Shown here: piece by piece, positions 1-12,229 of the stretch
How the letters are laid out: every line of letters begins with the position of its first letter
Position numbering within the stretch: the first letter of the stretch is position 1
Assembly (NCBI GenBank): GCA_932294295.1
Contig: OW028574.1
Span: forward strand, 13,836,215-13,900,214
DNA: 64,000 nt
Source: Alitta virens
Taxonomy: Eukaryota; Annelida; Polychaeta; Phyllodocida; Nereididae
Reading direction: 5' to 3'
The notes under the pieces: generated by a model
What the model was told of the DNA's origin: nothing
Database searches by the model: none
What the model saw: the letters and a program-made list of their open reading frames with translations, nothing else
Program-made: the position numbers and the translations under genes

Positions 1-536
1 ATCCAGAACAGGCCTGTACAGCAGCAATGAACCAAGAGAGTGGCATGAGACAAAGTAACACAGTGTCCATCCTATTCATTTGACGAAAAGTACTCATCCC
101 AAATCTGCATCCGCAAAATCTTTGCTCTAGCAGTCTTGACAAAATGTCTGACACAAATTATTTAATGTTCATCATTATTATAATGATTACTATTTTTTGT
201 GCAACTTTAAAATATTAATAAGCATCTATCATTTATTAGTAATATTAGTAAATGTAGCATCTGATGATGAAGGCCAGTCATATCACTTAGAACTGGCAAT
301 ATTGCAATAAAAAGACTCGTGACTCAGTGCATATTACGAATCGGTGTGTTGTTTGAAACTTGTTTCCCCCATTTTGTATATGGGTACACAGTCTGAGAGA
401 CGTTTTCATTATTATCTGTTTCATTACCTACCTACCTACCACTAGAAATTTTTTTGTATACAATTTTACTGACACTGTCCCCACTACTCAAGCTAAATGT
501 GACAAATGAAGTCTTTTTAAATCATTCATTACTCAC
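1..536. other. Intron of the MOV10-like gene
   Basis: AT-rich sequence downstream, on the minus strand, of the exon ending at 537. No open frame, RNA gene or repeat boundary is evident. Confidence 0.4.
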
Positions 537-2746
537 CGGATTTTACCCAAATACTCCGCGCTTTGACCAGATAAGCCATCTCCATCCAATTTGTGTCTGA
601 TCACATCTCTAAATGCATTAGGCACTCGATGTGCTCTCAGCTCAATGTCCCTCTCAAGCTGAGATGAATTTTCCCTACAGGTGAGGAAAGACAAACTTAT
701 AAGTTAAAGAAAATACCCTAACTCTTGGACAACAGCAATAGAGCAGCTTGAGAAGCCATTCAAATGTAATCATTCAAACTTTCACATTAAAGCGTGGTGT
801 AACACTGAACAACTATCCACAGCCCCCCCCCCCCCCCCATATGAAACGGTTAAGAGACCACTTTAGTTTTATTATAAAACTTGTTACATTACAAAGAGAA
901 TGCTTTTCTCGTGCACTTTATGACTTGACATTTAAATATGGAACATTACTTGCTTTACTCAGCAGATACTCCATCATCTCAATCATTGTTTTGCGTTCAA
1001 ATACTTACAAGTCCGGTGCAAGACCTTCGACAATATCAACTCTTGGAGGATAGTACACCTTGCGCACAGGTGTGTAAGGCGTGGTGGGCTGGACTTCATC
1101 TACAATTGCATTCTTGCATCTGCACGCCAAAAGTCTAATGATGTGTATGTGCTTATCTTTCTGGTCTAGCGTTGCAAACATGAAGGAAATTGATGTGCGA
1201 TATCTTCCAACATTATTCGCACAGCTGGTCACGTTTACCTGGTATGAAGCACCTGAAAAAGAAACTTTCTGGGTTATCCTTAGTTAAGGGTACACTGCCA
1301 ATCAAAATGTATATTAAAAATTTGGGCTACAATACATCGTCTAAAATAATTACACATGGCTTCCTGGATGCCTGGTTTATTTTTCCTTCTATTTGGGGGG
1401 GGGGGGGGGGGGGCAGGAGCAAACCATCTCCCCCCCTCCCAAAAACAAAACCTTTGAAAAACAGCCGCTCCTTTCTAATTTTTTTCCCCACTCTTTAACA
1501 TTTATAAATATCTCTCCTAACCACCAACATTTTTAATCCTCCAGGAAGCCCTATATTAAACATTACATAATATAAATGCTGTGTTCACCTGGAGCAAGCT
1601 TCACTAAACCCCCTGAGGTCACATTTTTGACATCAGTGAGAGAGAACACACCAACATTCTTCAAGAATTCATATTTTTTGAAGAGGATGATTTCTTCAGA
1701 ATTATTTGTGATATCAAACTTGAACACCGACTTCTGCTTTTCAAGTACTTCGTAGTGGACAGATCCGACTGGGTCACCATCATACGGACTAGATATCACG
1801 ATTCCTGCTTTGTTTTGTACTAAAAACGTCCTGCAAATGAATCGTAAGTGTTCTCAAGTGAATGTGTTGCAGAACTTATGGCCAAAAATGCATCAAGTAT
1901 TCTATATAATTATATTTCAATGCATAGGTTGCCTAGTTATTACAATATTTATATTATACAAGGAAACAAAAATGTTAAATTAGAACATTTCTTTTAAGCT
2001 ATGAAAAGTCGGTAAAGCGCTACGCTTGAACTTGTATTATACTTGAATGCTAAATATGGTAATACAAATCAAGCTTCAAAACTAGATGACAATCATTACG
2101 GGATCAAGAGTGTTTGAAACATGTAGAGTTTTTAAAGTTTTCTTGTCATATTTCAATGATAGAATCACAAATTCAGTAGCACCTACTTGTATTCCTTTAA
2201 AGCGAGGATCAAACCCTGAATACGATGGTTCCGTGTATTGGAATGTTGAGGAAGTTCCTCTTTTGCTTGAAGAATGATTCCACAAACCCTGCAAATCACT
2301 TGGTTAGCAGTGACATGGATCCAAAGTGGAATAAAATCGTCACTCGTTAATTCTGAGATAAAAGACTTAGTGGTTGGACCATTGGAAGTGGATGCATCGG
2401 CTGAGTTTCGTAGCGAGGGAGAGACACTACGCCTGTGTTGTTGACGCTGTGCATTTTGAGACAATGGAGCAAGATTTCTCTTCTTGAAACTTGGATTGAA
2501 ATTCACCATATTTTTCGCCTTGCTTCGCAGCACAGCTTTTTGTCTAACCAAAAGAAAGAAAACAGTAGCAAAACTGGCACCACGGGTGCTGCGGTTTTCA
2601 TCCACACAAATTGGTCTGAACTGCTGATAATAAATATCCCTGAGCGTCTCTCTCTGACAAGAATTCTTCAACCCTTCATCCTCCAAAAACTGTAGGAATT
2701 CAAAGCTCCGTAAGTTAACAATAGTTAAATCCTTCCTTGATGGCAT
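537..2746 (-). CDS. MOV10-like RNA helicase, 5' exons (partial, runs off left edge)
   Basis: Minus-strand exons with GT-AG borders. The first coding exon opens at ATG 2746 (MPSRKDL) and stays open to 2183; it has a phrase resembling the MOV10 N-terminus (ETLRDIYYQQFRP) and a single C2H2-like zinc finger (CRVCG, then HSNTRNH). A second exon, about 1567-1830, reads like the MOV10 beta domain before the helicase (FDITNNSEEI, then VKLAPGEHSIYI). Further exons are about 1009-1120 (PPRVDIVEGLAPDL) and 537-674 (acceptor at 675-676, donor at 536-535). The SF1 helicase core would lie beyond position 1. MOV10-family helicases act in RNA silencing and retroelement control. The 3' border of exon 1 is unclear: a GT sits near 2186, and an overlapping frame (2082-2294) might carry another exon. 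Family call is by pattern recall, not search. Confidence 0.55.
818..838. repeat. Poly-C tract
   Basis: Run of about 17-18 C after AGCC, interrupted by nothing before the following AT. It lies in an intron of the MOV10-like gene. Similar G/C homopolymers recur at 1396-1413, 8360-8373, 35027-35043, 61350-61360 and 63643-63658. Confidence 0.9.
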
Positions 2747-2759
2747 TTTAAAAACCCAT

Positions 2760-3567
2760 TAAAACCCTGAAAAGAGATGAAACAAACATTAGTCAGAATG
2801 TCAACTATGAATCCCATAAGTTCTAAATATATTTTAGTGGCCGGCATCACTGAACAAAGCCAGTGGATACCAGAGAAAATCTGACACCAACAAGACAGAA
2901 GCAATGAACAGATACTCTATTATCATATTAAAGGTGAAAGAGCAAGAATTTATTGAGTAATACACACAAATCAAATAATCTTCTAATAAGTTGCAGCAAT
3001 TTCTTGGGACAAGAAGATAGTAATTTGCAAAATTTGAATTTTCTAAATGCTTTTTAGATTTTCCCAAATGGAAGACAACTTTTATTTTAAATAGATTTAC
3101 TGATGCTGAACATTAATTTATTGATGTGGGTGTGCTTTAGCAAAACAGGTAATTAGCAGCAGAAAAAACAACCAGAAATATACTTGGAATAGCCCTATTT
3201 TCATCAATTCACCATTTTGAAACTAGACAACGCCAGTTTGTGAAGAGTCATTACAAGCCTCAGCTACTTTCCATCAAAAAATTGGCAAAATGCCAAATAC
3301 ATTGTACTCAGGAAATTCAGGCAGCAATCAGGCAAAGTATCATAACATACAACTGTACTAAACAGGTGTCTCTTTATCTGTTATCTTGACAAAATGATCA
3401 TGTATAATATTACTGTGTCAGTACAAGTATATATATATGTATATATATCTATTCTACAACAGGATATATATATGATACATCTTGCAAAACATTCCATTCA
3501 ATTCAAACTTTTGTCCATAAAAAAATATACATCAATGTATGTACTCTGAAATGCATACATATATCTA
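2760..3567. other. Upstream of the MOV10-like gene, no gene seen
   Basis: AT-rich sequence upstream of the helicase start. It should hold that gene's promoter, but no convincing TATA or CpG cluster is visible. A TA-rich stretch sits at 3430-3470. Confidence 0.4.
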
Positions 3568-3833
3568 GGCTTCCTCTAAATTAATTCCAGCCTTAGACAC
3601 TGTTGCTAAAGCAGGTCAAATCTTTTTAGCCACAACAGAGACAGTTTAGCTACCATTGTTTGAAGCAGCTTTCATAATACAATGATGACACTATAGTGAA
3701 GACCAATCAGATTCCTCGGCTCATAGGCATTTTCGCCACTAAGTTTGACAGATTTTCGCCACACAAGCATTACATTTAGCCGCAGTTACATAAATTTCGC
3801 TAAGCGGACCGTGGCGAACGTTTAGCGGAAGCC
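3568..3833. mobile_element. MITE, 266 bp, TA target duplication
   Basis: The left end GGCTTCCTCTAAA (3568) is inverted at the right end, TTTAGCGGAAGCC (ends 3833), with one mismatch. TA flanks both sides (3566-3567 and 3834-3835). There is no coding capacity. TA duplication suggests a Tc1/mariner-type mobiliser, but 2 bp is weak evidence inside TA-rich DNA. Confidence 0.6.
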
Positions 3834-6706
3834 TATATATATTCTTAATACCATAACAGGTGCATTTGCTTTTAACAGCTAGTAAGACAATCAGAATATC
3901 AGCTGAATTTTAGAACTTAATGCAACACATGCCCATCCGCAGCTTATAAAAAGATATACATGGGATGAACTGTTTAGAAGTTTGTGTCACAATCGGTTTG
4001 GCAGACAAAAAAAATCTATTCCTGGACAATGCTTAATTTTAAGTAGACTTTTGCAATATAAGCATATTTATAAATAATAAAAAGAACGGACACTATCTAT
4101 CACTGTATCAGATCAATTTCTGTTGAGCAGTGGCCGCATAAAAATAAACGAATACGCCACTGACCACATCAACTTCTTTTAAATTTTTATGTTCAACAAT
4201 TTACACAACCCCAATAAATTTATATATATATATATAAATTTACCTCAAGGAGCAGAAAATCACTCTGATGTGTAGCTCGCAAGCACAACTCATGAGAACT
4301 GCTCACTGCAGCCAAATACAGATATATATATCTACTACTCCACGTGCATTGATTTTTTTCTCAAGATTTTTATTTCCCAGAAATGGCTATTTTTATCTTG
4401 ACCCTGAAGTTCATACAGGCGACACATCTCTTGTGATTAGGTATCTAAAGTCCAAAAAAACACCTGGTTATGATCTGTTATTCAAACAGCATAGGTCATA
4501 TAAAATTCCCGAATATATCTAAATAAACTAATTTCTGAATTTGAACGGACATGAGTCACTAAGATAACAGCTGATAGCTGTGCACGCTCCGCTACATGTA
4601 CCAGTTAGCTCTAGTTATGAAAACAAGAACAACAAAAAAAGATCATAGTTATTCCATATTTTCAATTTGTTTTGTATTTGTAACTTAACCTTGTTAAACC
4701 GGCATTTCCAAGAAAACTGACCAATTATGAAAATATCTGGAAGATCATAGATTTTGGTTAAATTATCTTAATAATATTATGCAGTTTTATGGTACCAAAT
4801 ACTGTCCCTAAAATATTATGACTCAGGGGCAAGTGGTTGCCATGGTAGCAATGTTTAAAATGTTTTGGGCTGTTTTCTCAATTCTTACCCAGTCTTTTTA
4901 CCATTGTTTTAGTCTAAACATAGGCTGCACGGCAGCAAACCCTCAGCGAATGGCCATATAGCACGTAGCATCATCAATACGGTTCAAGAAACCTCCGTAA
5001 CGAATGTCTTTGAAAACGACATTCTACTACATTTTGTCTGTTATTCTTAATCCATCCGAGACAATCACAAATGGTTATGTTTCAGGAATTTCAAATCAAT
5101 CAGACACACACACAGGGCAAACTCAGACTGTGTTTCTTACAGCTGTGTAAGATGGTTTTTGAGTAACTTCAACAATTATATTAGATACCTATTTACTAAA
5201 AATATATTGTTCACCATTCAGCTACATGTACAATACGTGGAGTTTACTTATGGTCTGCAAAGTTACCATGCCCTTCTTGTATATAACATTAAACCTACTA
5301 TGGTCTTTGAAATTCTTATCCCATTTGCTTATTTTGAGTGTCTTTTATGAGGCAAATAAAATCATTATCAATACCAATGGACTAGAGCAGCGTAGAGGTG
5401 GTGATGATGAATATAATATTATTGGATAATATTCATGCAGGGTTGGAAAAATAATTTTTTATTTTTTTATTTTTTTTGGACCTCAAGTACTGTCTGAAGC
5501 CCATCCTCCTCTATAAGACATAACTGTCGCCGATGAGTTTTATAGTCTGAGATTGTCTTGACCAGTCTTAAGCCTGAAGACTGTATTGGCCTAGAGACCA
5601 CCTGCTGACCTGGATACAATCAGGTTTTTTTTTATTTGGCAGACATAATGATGGTTGCCTAAGGCTTGTTCCCTAATAGGGACTGTATCTAAGGAAAGGG
5701 ACTATGTCTTAGGCAATCTAGATGTGATCTTCGTGAATTTACAAGAAAATTGTATTAAAGGGTCGAACTAAGCCTATACATAGATAAGCTGTTGTTGGCT
5801 ATTTAACAGTACGGGGCACAAATATTTCATTTGTCTGACAGCAGGCTATGTAGACGTCTGGAAAATTATCCACCTATTTAAGAAGCTCATTGGCCAATGT
5901 GTTCAGTGGGAGGGACATTGCAAAGTTTAATTTAATTTGATTGGTTAAAACCTTGATGATTGAAAAAATATTATCTTGTGACATTTTTTGTTGTTGTAAA
6001 TAGTCTAGTGACATAGTAGTGTAACAAAAACATAGCAACAATACACAATGTAGCAAGAAATAATGGCCCATACATAAACAATTTCTTAAAATGTTGCTGG
6101 GATTGCACTTGACTGCACTTGACCTATCACATGTGTTTCTTATATTTATTAATAATAATCAGAAATTTACCTCAAAGATATCAGTTCAGTCAGATTGGGA
6201 AATTTTTTTTTTTTTCATAATTATTCTAATTGTTTTTCCTCACTCATTTATATACAGCAGGCATGCATTATCTTCTTTTTTTTAATGTCTATGGTACACA
6301 TTAACCCTATGGGTGGGGTATTTTACCTGAGCATATACAGGACACAATGGCCTTGCTTGTTATCTTTTTTTTTTTTTTACAATATTTGATTTTTTATTTC
6401 AAGTATATTAACCAGGGGAGCGAAATAATTGCTAAAGTATAGTCAGAAAGTGCACTCAAATGGCAGGCATGACATGATTTTGTGTGCGACACTTTGACTA
6501 TTGAAGAAATATTTCCCAGACACTGGTATGAGGTTACTTGTTCGAACAGGCTGTATGTTTTCATGTTCAATAAATATTTCACTATTTTCTGTGATTTTGT
6601 AAAGTAAAAAATATATATATATATACTTAACGATAGAGTTATCATGCTAAGTGTGCAAGACTTCTATTGATAGCTCTATTGAACATAATATGGCACCATA
6701 GGTTAG
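3834..6706. other. Gene-free AT-rich DNA
   Basis: About 2.9 kb with only short chance ORFs. TA microsatellites sit at 4208-4240 and 6611-6626, and poly-T runs at 5455-5480, 6204-6217 and 6363-6380. I see no splice-bounded coding exon. Confidence 0.5.
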
Positions 6707-6762
6707 TTCATCCAAGGTACACGAATTGATAGCTAGATTGATTGAATAGATAAATCTTGGAT

Positions 6763-7630
6763 GAACTAGAGAAGGATTGGACACTTCGGAAAGTAATAAA
6801 ACAATATTCATTATTAGGTGATTTAAGAAGAGTCAAATTCGCCCAGAGCTGGCCCAAGGACCCCTGCTGCTTCCCTAAATACATAAATTATTTGATGTTC
6901 ACACTGCGCTTCAGTGAGCACACCCCTCCTTAGTGATGCCCTGCATCAGCAGCAATTAACTCCCTAAATTTCTAAGTAGAAATTCTTTATTTCTTATTGT
7001 ATATTCTTGACATCACTGCCAGTGAATGAGGCATGATCCAAGGATTCTAAAAGTGTTTTCATCAAATTTCTAGCCCTAATATTAAGAAAGTTATGGACTA
7101 AAATTAGCCAGATTGGAACTAATATTTTTTGAAACATGTTATCTTAATCATGTGATAACTCAAGAAGCCGTGAAGAGCCATAGATCAGGCCATATCCATT
7201 GAAAAGATGAAAACCTTATATTCATGCTGGTTATTATGCCTTAATTGTCGAAAGTTGTCGAACGGAGATACAGACCTTCAAAGATGCCTAATTTTCAAAA
7301 GATATGCTCACATGTGTCTTAAAATTTTGATAAAAACCTGCCTATTTATATATTTTCCAAAATTTTGTTGCTTACAAAAATAAAATTTAAGTCTGAAAAA
7401 AAAACAATGAAGGAAAAAAATGTCAAGTTTATACTGTGTGTAGAGGAAAGATATGCATGTCAGCCGATATGAATACATATTTAGCACCCCTTTCCATCGT
7501 TTCCCAGTGGAATCAGTGAGGGGGAGTTGTAAAACTTGGCTCATATTTATTTATAACAGCATCCTAAATTGGTCATTAGGACGGTAGCGAAACCTTTGAA
7601 GTATCGAAGTGTCCAATCCTTCTCTAGTTC
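6763..7630. mobile_element. MITE A, 868 bp, 26-bp perfect TIR
   Basis: The left arm 6763-6788 (begins GAACTAGAGAAGGATTGG) is perfectly inverted at 7605-7630. No ORF of note. Its interior shares phrases with the adjoining element at 7633-8603 (for example GCTGGCCCA and TTTGATGTTCAC), so the two belong to related families. A short hairpin of GTTCATCCAAGG and CTTGGATGAAC sits just outside its left end (about 6707-6765). Confidence 0.8.
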
Positions 7631-7632
7631 TT

Positions 7633-8603
7633 CCTAGGAATATTTAGAGTAGGAATGGAAACTAGCTCAGTAATAAAAATTAGGGGATGATTATCAACAG
7701 GTCATAAATGTGGTAAAATGGCCTAAAGCTGGCCCAGACCCCCAGCTGAGGTGGGCAGGGCATTAATTGCTTTGATGTTCACTCTGCATCTCGCTGACTG
7801 GGATGCTGGACATCGGTCAAGTTATAACTTGCTGCAGATTAGTTTCATTTCACCACCCCAGTGTGATGCTCAAAACTTTCAAAACATCCTGCGGAGCATG
7901 CCCAGTAGCATCATTACAACCACAAGGTTATTGCAATCACAGCAGTGTTTTTCACTTCTTTCTGGACCTAATAGCGGCAAATTTACATCTAATTGAAGCT
8001 AAAAATTAGCATTTCAGGGAAGTTTAACGGCTTTTAACACCTATACTTGAAAGTGTAATATCTTAAAATCGTCTTATTTCTCACAATTGAGTGTAGAATC
8101 ATTTTAAAGCTGACAAAACAAATGTTCTAGCCAATTTGTAAACAATAGAGATGAATGACAACGAACACTGTTACAAGCATGTAATTATGTTGACAAACCA
8201 AAATGTAAACAATCTCCAACTGAACCAACCGTGCGTTTTTTTTTTCATCGTTTATGGTGTTGATAACACGAAAATTAAGTACATTGTTTACTTTTCATTT
8301 TTCTCGTTTTCTTGTATTATATGTATTTTTGATTGATTAAAAAATGTTTTCTTTTGCTGGGGGGGGGGGGGGGTTCCATTACCAGTCGGTTTAGCTCATT
8401 GATATTTCTGTATTATGTAACATTAAGTTGTAAAATTGTATACAATTTATTACACAGCCTGGTAGGGATGGGAGCTTCATGAGGGGGAGTTTTATTGCCA
8501 TGTTAATAACTGGTGTCAGATTAATATCATTAAGGATATTGCGAGACGCACAGTGGACTTTTGAAGTTGCCTTGTTTCCATTCCTTCTCTAAATATTCCT
8601 AGG
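7633..8603. mobile_element. MITE B, about 971 bp, 30-bp TIR
   Basis: The left arm CCTAGGAATATTTAGAG... (7633-7662) is inverted at 8574-8603 with a single mismatch. It lies only 2 bp from MITE A, so the two are back to back. It contains a poly-G run at 8360-8373. No coding capacity. Confidence 0.8.
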
Positions 8604-8664
8604 TTCATCCAAGGATAAATAGATAGTTTGATTAGGCAAGACAGAAACAAAGAAGCATAGAAAC

Positions 8665-8895
8665 ATTGATTGATTGATTGATCGACTGATCAAGAGAAAG
8701 AACGTGATTGATTGATTGATTAGAAAGATTCATTGATTGAAAGAAATAAAGAAGAAAGAATGTGATTGATTGATTGATAGAAAGGAGAGAAAAAAAGCAA
8801 GAAGGAAGAAATTGATTTGGTTACTAGGATAGACAGCTAGACAGACAGACATAGATAAATTAGATAGATAGATTGGATAGACAGATAGATACATG
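8665..8895. repeat. GATT/GATA microsatellite cluster
   Basis: Several blocks of (GATT)n at 8668-8780, followed by (AGAT)/(AGAC) repeats at 8830-8893. Simple-sequence DNA just beyond MITE B. Confidence 0.85.
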
Positions 8896-9423
8896 CATGC
8901 CTTATTAATTTGAGTGATGATCAGACAATTTAAGGTGCTTCTGTTTTGAGTTGATTCATTTCATTGTTATGCTCACTGAAGCGGAGATATGTATGTCCTC
9001 CCTGGAATTCATGCAGTACATACAACATGTCAAGTGGTACAATCGACATTAGTGGACTGGGATTAGTTCATTGGTTCATCGCACCTTGAAATGTTATATC
9101 TTTGCAATGGCGCACTGTAAAATTGTATTGGAATAAATTGTAAATAAGTTATTCTTCAATCTACTCCTGTTGTTTCTTCTGGTCAATTGCAATTAAACGT
9201 AACAAAACTTTAGCCTTTGTATGTTCTTCTGGTCAATTGCAACTGAGCTAGAGTGACCCCCTTTCCAGGGCAATTTAACCCTCACACCTAATTAATTGCA
9301 ATTTATTAAAATTACATGAAAGATAACACAAAGCATTTACCAGCTTAGAGCTGCTGAGAGGGGTGGGCTTGTCTTGAACAACCAACAAAACAGATAAAGA
9401 CCGCACTCGCCGACCAGCCAGTC

Positions 9424-9429
9424 GCCGAC
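9424..9429. repeat. Polinton target-site duplication, left copy
   Basis: GCCGAC directly before the left TIR; identical to 29049-29054 after the right TIR. A second GCCGACCAG occurs 15 bp further out at 9409, matching the right flank over 9 bp, so the target may have been locally repeated. Confidence 0.9.
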
Positions 9430-9583
9430 ACTACAGACAGGCCGATATGATATCACGATAAGCTAGTTATTTGCCCTCAGGGGCCTGATATCATATCGAG
9501 CTGTGGCCATGGATCCCTACCCCTCCAAATTCGCCCCCGGGCTACGCTCATCATTATGCTAATTAGTACACAACTTGTCTTTG
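9430..9583 (+). repeat. Polinton left terminal inverted repeat with internal hairpin
   Basis: Matches the right end in inverted orientation. The outer 54 bp are identical; then comes a 1-bp indel and another 23 bp of identity, after which similarity is patchy to about 9583. Inside the conserved part, 9443-9455 (CGATATGATATCA) is perfectly inverted at 9486-9498, giving a 13-bp stem. Protein-primed polymerases initiate at such ends, so the hairpin may be part of the replication origin or the integrase/terminal-protein binding site (inference). Confidence 0.92.
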
Positions 9584-10998
9584 TAGGCGCACACCCCGGG
9601 GCTATCCATTTAGCTAGTATGAATAAATTAGATTAATTTGATTGATCAATACATTTTGTTCAGTTAAAACAGTTTGTTAATATTAGTACTATGTCGCAAT
9701 GGGTATTTCAACAACTAAAGTTCTAATTTCGGTGACACTTTTTTTTTTTTTAAATGAGATATTAAACCCCTGTGTATTAATAAATCTTGAATTCTATATT
9801 AACTATTTAAAATGAACTCCATTTCCTCTGAAGTATGTGACTGATCATTGAACTCTGGTATTTGACTGAAAATGTATTTATTTACTATTTTTTTGTACAT
9901 CTATAATGTAAATTTTATAATGCTCTTTTAGATAGCATTTGAACTATAACTATGTCATGAAACTAGCCAGTTTAGATCATAGTTTCAAAATTATGAGCTA
10001 CAAATTACACTGTTACAAATTACAATACTTAAGAATAAAAGTCAGTGTATATGCATTAATTCAGTCAGTCAGAAATGAAAGCACAATCTCTCAGTACTCC
10101 CCACTGTGATTGGCATTATACTGTTAAGAGTATTTAGGTGTCACTTTGTGCCTGCTGTTTCCATAAGTGACACTAGAGCAAGCCCCTTACACCCCTAGGC
10201 CTGTCACAGTCATACTCAATTTGCTACCCCAATGTAAATGGAACCCCCAAATTAGAAGGCTGCATTGAGAATGTTAACAGATAAGGGACTTCAAGCTGTG
10301 AGCAATATGGCAAGCAGTCATCAGCATCAGTCAACAAGCCTGCCTCTTAAATGGCACGCTTGACTATTGTATACACCCTCGGGGCTAATTCACGCCAAGT
10401 ACACCCCCTTTTTTTGTTTGCCGTTTTTACCCTAAATGTACTGATAAGGGTTGTTAATGACAAACACAGCTTGTGTATTATCTTTCTTTTTGATCTGTAA
10501 ATTCCCAACTTCTCTGTATACAAATTATTGTTTTAAAAATGAAGAAAAAAAGAAAAAAAGTCAGTGTTAAAAAATTCCTGTTTATGTAAAAATGTAAGTT
10601 TTAAAAAAGTCACCGTAGACATAAGCATAACATGCCTCACAAGAGTCAACAGCACAGCTGGAGACAAACTGAACAACGAAAAATGACATTAGAAAATAAA
10701 TCAGTAAAAAATTGCAATAAAAAAAAAAAAAAAAGTCCAGACTGTACAGTGCATCAATCAGCAAGTCGCTTCCATTGATGGACTGTACATACTGATCAGT
10801 GGCACATGTAAAAAAGAGTCAATAATAATAATAAAGAAAGAGAGTAAGAAAAAAAAAAAAGCAATACATGGCTATGACAGCAATATATACATATACACAT
10901 ATATACACAATGGGGCACTACTTCATACATATCAAAGTGCATAAAAACAAAATTTTAAAAAAATCGCAAAAATTACCAAAAAAAAAAAAAAAAAGACA
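9584..10998. other. Polinton left subterminal non-coding region
   Basis: 1.4 kb of AT-rich DNA without a credible gene. It has A/T homopolymers (9740, 10720, 10850, 10977-10994). A 60-aa Phe-rich minus frame at 10582-10764 looks like a poly-T artefact. Confidence 0.5.
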
Positions 10999-11370
10999 TC
11001 ACATTCGAGGCTGAGCGCCTCTGACATATCTCAACCGGTGATGAATAACATTGCCTTGATCAAGCCATCTGCTACTCCTCACCCGTTTAAATTTGTCAGG
11101 GGCACCCCGATCCTCCTCATTATCGTCATTAGCTTGAAGATACGGGTCGTCCACCACCGCATCTTCTTCCTCCTCCTCCTCCTCCTCCTCCTCCTCCTCC
11201 TCCTCCTCCTCCTCCTCCTCCTCCTCCTCAACAAGTTGTCTATCTTCTATTCTGCGCATCAAGTCGTCATCCCGAAAAACCAGCCATACCGCTAACAAAA
11301 ACCTCATCAGCCTTGACAGGACTCTGAAAATGCGTAAGGCTCCATCTCTCCTCTGAAAAAATAAGTGCAC
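10999..11370 (-). CDS. Acidic poly-Glu protein, unknown function
   Basis: 123 codons from ATG 11370 to stop at 10999. The N-terminus is basic and hydrophobic (RIFRVLSRLMRFLLAVWLVF), which could be a membrane or amphipathic helix. Then follows an uninterrupted run of about 22 Glu encoded by a TCC-type triplet repeat, then a polar Arg-rich tail. It is the left-most gene of the element on the same strand as its neighbours. I do not recognise the family. The triplet tract could alternatively be a chance microsatellite frame, but flanking residues remain open on both sides of it. Confidence 0.45.
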   Translation of the reverse strand: MHLFFQRRDGALRIFRVLSRLMRFLLAVWLVFRDDDLMRRIEDRQLVEEEEEEEEEEEEEEEEEEEEEEDAVVDDPYLQANDDNEEDRGAPDKFKRVRSSRWLDQGNVIHHRLRYVRGAQPRM

Positions 11371-11521
11371 ATTGACTATGACGTGTTTTTTTCAATTTTG
11401 ACCATTCTTACTCCGTGCTGTCAATAACTGCACCAAACACAAACTTCATTACTGTATTACGGTATTACAACTATAGTATTTTGCAGCAGTATTTAAGCAT
11501 TTCCGAAAAAAAAAAACCCAC

Positions 11522-12229
11522 CTAAGCAGTGAACGCAGTTGAAGGAGGGGTGTCTCCTCTTTCCAGCGTATGTAGATTGCCCCAAGTACAATTACAGCAT
11601 TTTGCAGCCAGATGAGCAGGGAGGAGCATTATTGCCATACATTTCAAACAGCAATCAATCGCGCACATTGCTGGATCGTCGGCCCTGGCGTGGCTATTGA
11701 TGCGAGCATGTAAGTTCACGAGACTCACCAGAATGCAGCATGTCACAACTCCTCCCAAAATGCTGCTCACTGTCGTCCACACGATCATCCCAGTGCCATA
11801 ACCCCTTAAAGCCTTTCTGGATGCAAAGAGAGGTGCATGGGGTTCATGTGAATGGTCGTAATCGATCTCGACTGTGGTCTTTATCAATGAAGTCACCGTC
11901 ACTCCAGCTACATCGGCTGCCAAACACTGAGTCCAGGGAAAGGTTGAAGTAATTTCCGGGCAGAGTTCACCAGAAAGTCCAATAACTATAACTCTAGCGA
12001 ATCCTATTGTGCGCTTGAGACTCGCCACGTCAAAGTTCTCCATTCCTGGCCTAAGCGTCAGTACTTTGCCGGTCCGGTGTTCAGAAGCAAAGAATGGTGC
12101 AGCGGCCACCTCTTTACAAAGTACGGCCCCCGAAAAGCCGCAACTGCATTGTCCCTCATTTCCGCAGGACCATGCCACCGCATGACTCAAGCTAATCACT
12201 AGCAGCAAAAAGACAGCAATTCGATCCAT
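11522..12229 (-). CDS. Secreted/type I membrane protein of the Polinton
   Basis: 235 aa when started at ATG 12229, chosen because it gives a clean signal peptide (hydrophobic FLLLVISLSHAVAW); the frame is open 31 codons further upstream. After the signal comes a Cys-containing ectodomain (CGNEGQCSCGFSGAVLC) with LRR-cap-like spacing. A long hydrophobic segment near residues 145-175 (VWTTVSSILGGVVTCCILVS) acts as the membrane anchor, followed by a Cys-rich stretch (CAIDCCLKCMAIM, then CCNCTWG) and a short polar tail. Polintons often carry such a membrane protein; a role in particle envelope or host contact is only an inference. The Cys cluster after the membrane segment suggests palmitoylation or metal binding. 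Confidence 0.7.
   Translation of the reverse strand: MDRIAVFLLLVISLSHAVAWSCGNEGQCSCGFSGAVLCKEVAAAPFFASEHRTGKVLTLRPGMENFDVASLKRTIGFARVIVIGLSGELCPEITSTFPWTQCLAADVAGVTVTSLIKTTVEIDYDHSHEPHAPLFASRKALRGYGTGMIVWTTVSSILGGVVTCCILVSLVNLHARINSHARADDPAMCAIDCCLKCMAIMLLPAHLAAKCCNCTWGNLHTLERGDTPPSTAFTA

Noticed and set aside
11038..11295. Plus-strand Leu-rich frame
   Set aside because: Shadow of the TCC triplet tract encoding poly-Glu on the minus strand.
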